This document shows, piece after piece, positions 8,644-16,139 of a stretch of DNA of 64,000 bases. Source of the stretch: CBDHGY01 sp965263325 (GTDB lineage Bacteria > Pseudomonadota > Alphaproteobacteria > Caulobacterales > Hyphomonadaceae); assembly GCA_965263325.1 (NCBI GenBank), contig CBDHGY010000002.1, positions 2,852,001 to 2,916,000 of the forward strand, read 5' to 3'. A program made the translations under genes and the position numbers. Under the pieces are notes generated by a model, which saw nothing but the letters and a program-made list of their open reading frames with translations, was not told where the DNA came from and did not search any database. The number at the start of each line of letters is the position of its first letter. Within the stretch, counting starts at the first letter, position 1.

Positions 8644-8989
8644 GGCTTCATTGCAATCCGGCGACAATGTCTGTGACAATACTCGGTCAGGGTATCTTAT
8701 AAAGGAAGAAAGCTGCTGCCAAAGGTTTCAACGAGCGCTTCGCGCTGAGGGCTGCGATGAAGAAGTGTTTACTTAAGTCTGTGATTCAATACCCGATCAA
8801 TCCTCGGACGCAAACGCCAAAAACACAGCCGAAAAAAACCGCGTATGCTTGCGGCGGTAAGTTTGAGTGGATGCACTCTGAAAGAGCGCCAGATTTACGC
8901 GATTACCGATATTGCGAAATTGAACACCAAATCAGCATTAGTCAGCCTATAGGTTTATCGGACGGACGCTTTCTTTGGGTGCGCGCGAC
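8644..8989. other. Intergenic stretch with no recognised feature
   Basis: About 345 bases between the hairpin and the 3' end of the convergent phosphatase gene. One 86-codon open frame starts at 8757 but runs into the phosphatase gene on the other strand and has no family features. Confidence 0.5.
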
Positions 8990-10435
8990 CTATTTGAGAT
9001 CGTCTGCATCTTTGTAGGGTCCAGAATTATCAAAGCGTCGCTCTTGCATGGTGGAGATAGATCCGCGCAATATCGATTTGCGACCATTGATCTTTTGCAT
9101 CTGGAAGTCATCATAGAGATGACCAAGCACAGTGCGTGCTTCATAGGTCAGCGTGTCACCGTCGATTGTGATGATTTGATAAAAAGGCGTGTTTTCGGCC
9201 TTCCGTGCTAAAACAACGCCATCTTTGGCGTAACTATCCCAACCTTCGGGCCGAAACGGGTACTGTTTTGGACCACTGACTGAGTTTACAAACATGGTCT
9301 GAACATCGCTGCCATTTTCAGCCCCCCAACCAAGACGTTCCGGTGTTTGTCCGATGGCACCGCGCGCATAGGTATGATCGTGACCCTGTAGGACAAGATC
9401 CACTGCATGCTTCTTGAGTATAGGCAGGATCGCGCTGCGACGGACGACACTGTCACGCTCCTTGCCGGAGGAAAAAACCGGATGGTGCATTGTCACGATT
9501 TTCCAATCTGCATCGCTGTCAGCGAGTTTGCGATCCAGCCAGTCCGCTTGATCCGCTATGTTGCTGCTTTGCGTTGACAATACGAAGATATGTAGGTCCC
9601 GCGAATAGCGCAGATCATACACGACCTCCCGCAGATCTTCCGGTAGACTTTCATCCACCGGGAGTGTGAATTGTGGGCGCCAGAATATCGAAAGAATGCG
9701 GTCGGTTTGATTTTCCGGGAGTCCGATGTGCGCATATTCGTGATTGCCTGCCACCGGAATCGCCGGAATCATTCCGTGAATGTGGCTGACCGCCTTGAAC
9801 CATTCTGCCCACTCAAAGTCGCGCGACCCGCGATTGATCAAATCCCCCGCGTGGAGAATGAAATCTGCGTCGGGCAGCGCGGCATAGCTGGCGCGGATTA
9901 ATCTCGACCAGTGAGAAAGCACGCCGTTCTGCGCGTCACCGAGATAGATGAACTTGATTGGCCCGGATTCAGCAGCGGTGCGGGTTTGGAACCATTCACT
10001 CCACGCGCCGCGCGCGCCGCGCACACGATAGGCATACACCGTATCGGGCTTAAGGTCTGAAAACGTGACGGAGTGAAAATGGGCGGCAGAAACGCCCGCA
10101 TTCATGGGCTCCTGATAAACTGTTCCGTTCAGGATGGGCATGGCTGAGTTCAACGACTCTGTGTCGGCATCTTCTGTGCGCGCGGACACATCGAAGCGCG
10201 CATCGTCGCTTGCGATTGCGATCTGAGCGATTGTCTCAACGACGCTGTCATCTGTTCGCCACGTCACTGAAAATTCAGATTGAGGTGCGCCCTTCATTGT
10301 CACGACAATTCGGTCCGGCCAGCCGGTCGCTTGCTGCCATGGCGGCATCTTCGCCTGATTGTGCCCAGTGTGGGCTGCAGCAGAACACATTAATCCACAT
10401 ATCAAAAAAGGTAGAATTAGAAGAGTTCGAAACAT
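8990..10435 (-). CDS. Exported purple-acid-phosphatase-like metallophosphoesterase
   Basis: 481 residues from the ATG at 10433-10435, which has GGAAA upstream and opens a clear signal peptide ending SAAA. An N-terminal fibronectin-like domain (residues about 35-150, with SVTWRTDD and YAYRVRG) precedes a calcineurin-like catalytic domain with all metal motifs: GDAQNG, AGDLINRG, GNHEY, MHHPVFSSG and GHDHTY. Purple acid phosphatases hydrolyse phosphomonoesters in the periplasm. An N-terminal extension of 50 codons is possible but would hide the signal peptide. It lies downstream of, and in the same direction as, the TonB receptor, though a terminator separates them. Confidence 0.88.
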   Translation of the reverse strand: MFRTLLILPFLICGLMCSAAAHTGHNQAKMPPWQQATGWPDRIVVTMKGAPQSEFSVTWRTDDSVVETIAQIAIASDDARFDVSARTEDADTESLNSAMPILNGTVYQEPMNAGVSAAHFHSVTFSDLKPDTVYAYRVRGARGAWSEWFQTRTAAESGPIKFIYLGDAQNGVLSHWSRLIRASYAALPDADFILHAGDLINRGSRDFEWAEWFKAVSHIHGMIPAIPVAGNHEYAHIGLPENQTDRILSIFWRPQFTLPVDESLPEDLREVVYDLRYSRDLHIFVLSTQSSNIADQADWLDRKLADSDADWKIVTMHHPVFSSGKERDSVVRRSAILPILKKHAVDLVLQGHDHTYARGAIGQTPERLGWGAENGSDVQTMFVNSVSGPKQYPFRPEGWDSYAKDGVVLARKAENTPFYQIITIDGDTLTYEARTVLGHLYDDFQMQKINGRKSILRGSISTMQERRFDNSGPYKDADDLK

Positions 10436-10585
10436 GTTGTTTCCATTTCGTGGATGACATTGGGTTGTTCGCGTATTCGCGATCTGTGCTAATTGTAGGG
10501 CCTTTGTCCGCGTCGGAGGTGAGCCATCTGAGGTTAGAGCGTCGGAATACTCATTGAGACGCGGGTTCATTTGTATCTCGCTCAA

Positions 10586-10639
10586 GAAAAATGGGGGGGC
10601 GGTCTCAACTCACTTGGTCAGCAAAACCGGAGACCGCCC
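10586..10639 (-). terminator. Rho-independent terminator of the TonB receptor gene
   Basis: On the minus strand, GGGCGGTCTC (10639-10630) pairs with GAGACCGCCC (10606-10597), ten base pairs, followed by a C-run and then a short T-run at about 10591-10587. It starts 22 bases after the receptor stop codon. Confidence 0.75.
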
Positions 10640-10661
10640 TCGAAAATTGCATTTCGACGCC

Positions 10662-13622
10662 CTAGTAATTGTAGCGCAGACCAAATAGGTAGCGAGCCCC
10701 GGTCTGCTCAAAATACGCCAATCTTAGGGGGTTTCCGGCATACTGAGTGCGTGTTTCATCATTCACATTGATGCCCTCGATTGAAGCCGATAGTCGGTCG
10801 GTGAACGCATAGCTAAGCGAGAAGTCTATTTGTCCGAACTCTTCCTCGAATACTGGCAGTCCACCGTCGCCCACTGGCGTGTCGAGAAATCCATCCCGAT
10901 AATTGTAGGAAACCCGAGCACCCAACTTATCCTTCTCATAGAATAAAATGGCGTTGAACGTATTTTCGGATTGTCCAGGCAGCGGCAATTCACCTCCGGT
11001 TACTTGATCAACGAAGTTTGATGAACTGTCGGCATATGTGTAGTTAAGCAGCGCCCCAAAGCCATCGAGCGGCTCTGGCAAGAACGTGAAGTTTTGCTGG
11101 TAAGATACCTCAATTCCGCTCACTTCAGCGCCGAGCCCATTCGTGACTTGGACCACCTGAAAAAGATCATTTATCCCATCAGGCACGCCAGATGCGTCTG
11201 GACTCGTCGTATCAATACCTAGGTCCACATTGTCGGTTGTGACTTCTGTGATGAAACTTTCAATATCTTTGTAAAACACCCCTATTGAAAAAAGCGCGCC
11301 CTCATCAAAATACCACTCCAAAGTTGTATCAAGTTGGGTGGCCCGGAACGGATCTAATGAAGGGTTTGTCACAAATGCCTGTAGCTGTCCGGAGTTGATG
11401 AGTTGGCTCAGGCGAATATCTGAGAGCGTCGGGCGGGTCATAACTTTGGCCGCAGCTGCCCGAAACACTAGATCGTCACTTAGGTCCACAACAATGTTGA
11501 AACTCGGCAATACGTCAGTGTATGTATTGCTTTCCGTGACCGGTGTTGCGTTCTGATCGTCCGGGTCAGTCGTTTGGAAGCCGGAACTCGTTGTCTGTGT
11601 CTCGACCGCACGCACACCCAAATTTGCTTTCCAAGGGAATCGTCCGTCATCATTTCCAAAGTTGGCCATGACATAACCTGCAGAGGATTCTTCAATAACG
11701 TCCCCGGACTCAAGTGGCTGGAATAAAAATTCTAATTCGCCGCCATTAAGCTCTCGAACGCGATCTCTCAGTGCCAAAACATCCCCCGTCGCCCAAGACG
11801 TCGGAATATTGTTGAAGCCGCTCAGAAAATCATCCTCGGGAAACGCCGTGGCAAAATCTGCGTATGCGATATCCAATCCGCGGATTTGCTCCCGTATGGT
11901 GAAGATCTCGTTTGTTCTTTCTTTGATTTTTGCACCAAACTTGATGTCATATATGAAATCGCCTTCAAATCTACGCTCGAGATCGATTTGAAAAGATGTT
12001 TCGTCGTCTTCAATTTGAGCTGGGGTCCCCTGAAACCTATCAAAATCGAAAGCGGCGTGATCACTCAGATCAACAGCGGGCGTGATGGTGAAACTTTCTG
12101 GAGAATTGGCGCCCGATCCGACATCATATGCGAGCCCAAATCTGTTTTCAAACGACACTTGAAATTGTTCCTGCTCGAGTTCGGCTTGAGTGTACCCCAA
12201 TTCTCCAGAAACTGTCCAAACATCCCCCGTCCATTCCAAGTCTGCACCAAGGACATAGGTCTCTGTCGTTCTGTTGTCAAAATTATTTCTTAGGCGGATG
12301 CCGGGATCATTCACCGTGGCTGCTGTAATGGTATCTCCGACAACAGAGACATCATCGAAAGCAAAGTTTCCGTTTCGAGTGCGCGTTCGGAACACACGGT
12401 ATGGTATTCTGGCTCCGGTTTGGAGGCTCTCCAGATTGGTGTAAGTCGCACTCACACTGGACTTGAGCGAGTCGTTGATGTCCCATTGCAAGGCGGTATT
12501 GAGATTTATCCGCTCGCGATCATCTTGCTCGAGGCGTGGTTGAATATTTCTCGGTGTAAAAGGGTCTTCAACAAGACCGAGTGCGGGATCGAAGTCGGAT
12601 ATATCTCGCCGCTCCCAAGTGGCAAAAAAAACATCCTCTCTGAGCTTTCGTTCAGAGTATGAAAGGCCGAGAAACACTCCAAAATCGTCATTCTGACCCA
12701 TCACATCACTATAGATCACAGAAGCTCTTGGCGATGTTTCCGCACTCAAATCATCATGGACAGCTTTAATCGATGCGACAAATTTTCTTTTGCCGATATC
12801 AAGTGGCATAGGGGTTTTGATGTTCACCGTGGCTCCAATACCGCCCTCATCCATGTCGGCCGTCGGGCTCTTGATCACTTCCACGCCATTCACAACGTCT
12901 GACGCAATGGTTTGGAAATCAAAATCGCGCCCGCCGGACGCTGTCGCGACAGTTTGGCCGTTTAGGGTTACCCGTGTTAAGTCCGGCGATAGGCCGCGCA
13001 CGCTCACACGGGAACCTTCGCCGCCTTCTCGTGATATCGAAAGCCCAGTTACACGCTGCAAGGACTCTGCCAAGTTTTCATCTGGATACTTTCCGAGATC
13101 CTCGGCAGAAATACTGTCGATCACCTGATCGGCCGCTCTCTTTTGGGATATCGCTGTTTGCAGCGCGCCCCGAATGCCCGTTACGACAACTGTGTCGGCG
13201 ACGAGTGGTTGGATCTCGTTTCTCGTTGGTGCCGCTGAGCTCTGCTCTTGAACGGTAGCGGGGCGCGCTTCAGGAGCAGTCATAGATTGCGATTCTTGCA
13301 CCTCCTCAGACAGAATGAATGCACCGCTTACATTCTGGCGAACGCTCAAACCCGTATCTTCGAGCAGAATATCGAGCGCTGCACGAACGTCACCGGTCAC
13401 GCTGACGGCTGGTGCGATTTTACCGGAGACGAGCTCAGTAGGAGCAATAATAACTACGCCCGTTTGACCGGCCAACTCGTTCAGCGCTTGCCCAAGTGGC
13501 TGGCTTTCGACATTGATGATATTGTCATTGGTCTGAGCCATGGCAGGCATGGCGCACATGAGCGACAACGCTGAAACCAAACTTGCAGCAGGAATTCGTT
13601 TTGAGTTATTTGACCTTAACAT
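10662..13622 (-). CDS. TonB-dependent receptor with N-terminal STN signalling domain
   Basis: 986 residues. After a signal peptide ending AMAQ comes an STN domain (residues about 38-105) as in FecA-type receptors that signal to an inner-membrane FecR. A linker leads to a TonB box-like VVVTG and a plug with QRVTGLSISREGGEGSRVSVRG, then a 22-strand-type barrel ending in an aromatic LRYNY. The plug resembles the large Caulobacter/Xanthomonas receptor class often tied to carbohydrates or other large nutrients. The ligand is not readable. FecR and sigma genes lie directly upstream on the same strand, and the ribosome site is GAGAGG. Confidence 0.92.
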   Translation of the reverse strand: MLRSNNSKRIPAASLVSALSLMCAMPAMAQTNDNIINVESQPLGQALNELAGQTGVVIIAPTELVSGKIAPAVSVTGDVRAALDILLEDTGLSVRQNVSGAFILSEEVQESQSMTAPEARPATVQEQSSAAPTRNEIQPLVADTVVVTGIRGALQTAISQKRAADQVIDSISAEDLGKYPDENLAESLQRVTGLSISREGGEGSRVSVRGLSPDLTRVTLNGQTVATASGGRDFDFQTIASDVVNGVEVIKSPTADMDEGGIGATVNIKTPMPLDIGKRKFVASIKAVHDDLSAETSPRASVIYSDVMGQNDDFGVFLGLSYSERKLREDVFFATWERRDISDFDPALGLVEDPFTPRNIQPRLEQDDRERINLNTALQWDINDSLKSSVSATYTNLESLQTGARIPYRVFRTRTRNGNFAFDDVSVVGDTITAATVNDPGIRLRNNFDNRTTETYVLGADLEWTGDVWTVSGELGYTQAELEQEQFQVSFENRFGLAYDVGSGANSPESFTITPAVDLSDHAAFDFDRFQGTPAQIEDDETSFQIDLERRFEGDFIYDIKFGAKIKERTNEIFTIREQIRGLDIAYADFATAFPEDDFLSGFNNIPTSWATGDVLALRDRVRELNGGELEFLFQPLESGDVIEESSAGYVMANFGNDDGRFPWKANLGVRAVETQTTSSGFQTTDPDDQNATPVTESNTYTDVLPSFNIVVDLSDDLVFRAAAAKVMTRPTLSDIRLSQLINSGQLQAFVTNPSLDPFRATQLDTTLEWYFDEGALFSIGVFYKDIESFITEVTTDNVDLGIDTTSPDASGVPDGINDLFQVVQVTNGLGAEVSGIEVSYQQNFTFLPEPLDGFGALLNYTYADSSSNFVDQVTGGELPLPGQSENTFNAILFYEKDKLGARVSYNYRDGFLDTPVGDGGLPVFEEEFGQIDFSLSYAFTDRLSASIEGINVNDETRTQYAGNPLRLAYFEQTGARYLFGLRYNY

Positions 13623-13804
13623 CGGAGACCTCTCTCGTTGAGAAACTGAAGAGCGCCGAGTCTCGCTCGTTAATCTCAGCTTCAGTTGACTACAAAGAGA
13701 GGATCCAAAGGCCCTACAAATTTTTCAGAGAAACAAATGGTTTCACCAAATCTTCACAAACAGGTAGGGCGACGCGTTCAGCATTCCATTGCGCTTTTGC
13801 ACCG

Positions 13805-14812
13805 CTATTTCGCCTCTGCACGGATTATTGTGGCCCCGGGCACAGCAGTCAATCGAACAGAATATGCGTAGGGTAATCCCTCAACAAATTGATCGATTTG
13901 ATCGATATGAAAACTTGCGGTGATTAGAATGTCTTGGGCGGCGCCCACAGGTTTCAGGGGTATGGCGCGGTACCTGTTTATATCGCTTACCACCTCAGCC
14001 AGGCGAACCCCATCATAGGCAAGCCTTCCGTCCATCCAAGCGAGAGCAGAGTCCAAATTCGAGGGCCCTTGATACAAGACATTCCCGTTTAGATTGGCCT
14101 TCAGTTCGTGTCCGGCGGTTAGTGATATACCATCGCTGGTGTTCGATTCCGGCGTTGCATCAGATATCGTGACTTTGCCTTCAGCCACCGAAACGCGAAC
14201 GGTTTCCGAACCAATTTGCACCCCAAAAGCCGTCCCCACCACACGAACTTGAGTGTTCGCCGCGGTTACTGTCATAGGACTCATAGGATTTTCTGCGATT
14301 TCGAAAAACGCACGACCTTGGGTAAGCGCCATTTCTCTCGTATCGGGGCCGAGGCTGACTATCACCCTAGATGATCCATCCAAAGTGAGCACCGATCCAT
14401 CTTCCAACGAAACAGATTTTTTTTCCGAAATGGCCGTGAAATACTCAACGGGCGTTCGCGTCGGACTAACTATTGACGATAGTGAGATGAACGTAAACGA
14501 AAGTAAGAGACACGCTGCTATTGCACCGCCAATTACGATGGTCCATTTTCTTGAGATCGGCGTGTTTGAGCCGGCGCGGCGCGGCGACGCGCTCGAAAGC
14601 TCTTTCTCCCAGCTTTCAATATTATCTGTTTGACCAATCAATTCCCATACGCGTTCGGCACGTTGGAGTGCCTCGCGGTGCGTATGAGATGCCTTGACCC
14701 ATGCTTCAAACTCAGCGCGCGAGTGTTTATTCATCTCGCCTGCATATATTCGCGACAGCCATTCGAGTGCTCGATCTTTCGCGGATTCGGAAGGAAGTCT
14801 GGGCGTGGTCAT
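13805..14812 (-). CDS. FecR-family anti-sigma/transmembrane regulator
   Basis: 335 residues from the ATG at 14810-14812; a TTG two codons earlier is an alternative. Residues about 12-60 are the cytoplasmic DUF4880 domain (ALEWLSRI, FEAWV, HREA), one transmembrane helix lies at about 90-112, and the periplasmic FecR domain (SLEDGSVLTLDGSSRV, TVRVSVAEGKV) follows, ending in an STN-like C-terminal part. FecR proteins relay receptor occupancy to an ECF sigma factor. Its start lies seven bases after the sigma stop, so both are cotranscribed. Confidence 0.9.
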   Translation of the reverse strand: MTTPRLPSESAKDRALEWLSRIYAGEMNKHSRAEFEAWVKASHTHREALQRAERVWELIGQTDNIESWEKELSSASPRRAGSNTPISRKWTIVIGGAIAACLLLSFTFISLSSIVSPTRTPVEYFTAISEKKSVSLEDGSVLTLDGSSRVIVSLGPDTREMALTQGRAFFEIAENPMSPMTVTAANTQVRVVGTAFGVQIGSETVRVSVAEGKVTISDATPESNTSDGISLTAGHELKANLNGNVLYQGPSNLDSALAWMDGRLAYDGVRLAEVVSDINRYRAIPLKPVGAAQDILITASFHIDQIDQFVEGLPYAYSVRLTAVPGATIIRAEAK

Positions 14813-14819
14813 TCTCAAC

Positions 14820-15434
14820 TCAACGATCCTTCGATTCGATGGGTTCGATCGGTTCTATTGCGTCTGCCAATATCTTGAGCGCTCGGTTAAGTTGTCGAGA
14901 AATATCGGCTTGGGACCACCCACATGCTTTCGATATTTGAGCATATGTTTCTCCCCTTAAGCGTGCACGGACGACGATCTCTCTTTGCTTTGCAGATAGT
15001 TCCGCCATGGCAATGTTTAACGCATTTATGTTCTGCTTCCCTTGATAGATCCTTTCAGGGTCAATTTTTTCCAATCCCGCATCGGTTTCCGTCAGCAGCT
15101 CCGCAACATAATCTCGCGCGGTCTGAACACGTTTTATCGACTTTAGCCCGTTGTTGACGGCAATTCGGGCAATGAAAGCACGTGGATTCTCGATGTGATC
15201 AATCGAGTCTAGTTCAGCAAACTTTTTAAAAGCGCCCTGTACCAGATCCTCCGGTTCGGGAGGGCCATTTCCGAACATTCGGCGCAGTAAATTGCATAAA
15301 TCATGTCTGTGCCGACGAAAAATGTCGTCCAGATGCCGTCTGCGCTGCTCGGACTGTCGGCGATCAGCGGTAAGCTCAACGACTATCCGTTCGGAATCGG
15401 GAAGAGCGCCGCTTTCGTTCACTTGTTCCGACAT
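14820..15434 (-). CDS. ECF-type RNA polymerase sigma factor (FecI-like)
   Basis: 204 residues. Region 2 spans about residues 38-105 (LLRRMFGNGPPEPEDLVQGAF) and region 4 about 135-190 (LSAKQREIVVRARLRGETYAQISKACGWSQADISRQLNRAL). With the FecR and STN receptor immediately downstream it forms a cell-surface signalling system, expected to switch on the receptor gene when ligand is bound. An unusual Glu/Pro/Ile repeat (IEPIEPIE) ends the protein. It starts with ATG and a GAAGGG-like ribosome site. Confidence 0.9.
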   Translation of the reverse strand: MSEQVNESGALPDSERIVVELTADRRQSEQRRRHLDDIFRRHRHDLCNLLRRMFGNGPPEPEDLVQGAFKKFAELDSIDHIENPRAFIARIAVNNGLKSIKRVQTARDYVAELLTETDAGLEKIDPERIYQGKQNINALNIAMAELSAKQREIVVRARLRGETYAQISKACGWSQADISRQLNRALKILADAIEPIEPIESKDR

Positions 15435-16139
15435 TCCAAGGCCCTTCTACAAGCGAGGACTTAGCTCAGTCTTACTCTGTTTCCAAGTGCCATTTGAACG
15501 ATTGCAAAATCGACGAAACGAATAACTGCATCAATTTCAAACTGTCTTAGCGCCATGCGGTCAATCAACGACGCTCGGTCAAATCACGCTTGCATGCTGA
15601 AGTGTCCGGTTGGAACTGTGTTTTCCACTCAATCAGCTCTAAGTCATTGTTGCATGTTTTGCCGCAACAGTCGCCAGCCTGCGTTTCTATTAAAGTTTAG
15701 CTGGATCGCGCGCTGGTTCTCGGGCTGGTTCTCGGGCTGGGGGCAATGAAAGGGCAACGACGTTAGACATTCTTACACCACATTGCGCCCCGTTAGACCA
15801 CGTTGCGCCACATTAAAGCACCATACTTACAATGCTCTAACTTTTATCTGGACCTTGCCAAGGTTGTGCTCCATCCATCACTTGTTTAATCAGAAACTTG
15901 ATCACCTTGAGTGACCGATTCAGAGAAACCTCGCCATTCGATAACCAAGATTGAACGTCCACTTCTGGCGAAAAACGTCCCTACGATCGTTGGGTGGGAG
16001 CGGCAGGAACGGGCGCATTAAGAGACATTAGAATTTTGTGGCCAGCAGGGCATTCCTGGCCCATTCCGGACGAATGATCGAAATTTGCGACTGTCTCGGT
16101 AGATAGGCATAGTCGCCTTTCGGCCTTGGATGCGAAACC
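15435..16139. other. Long intergenic region with short tandem repeats
   Basis: About 700 bases without a convincing gene. It holds two tandem copies of GCTGGTTCTCGG (15712-15735) plus a partial third, and two CCACRTTGCGCC copies (15778-15789 and 15798-15809) spaced 20 bases apart. The sigma promoter should lie at the 15435 end, but I could not assign -35/-10 boxes with confidence. Confidence 0.5.

Noticed and set aside
8757..9017. 86-codon plus-strand frame
   Set aside because: It runs into the phosphatase gene on the other strand, has no ribosome site and no family features.
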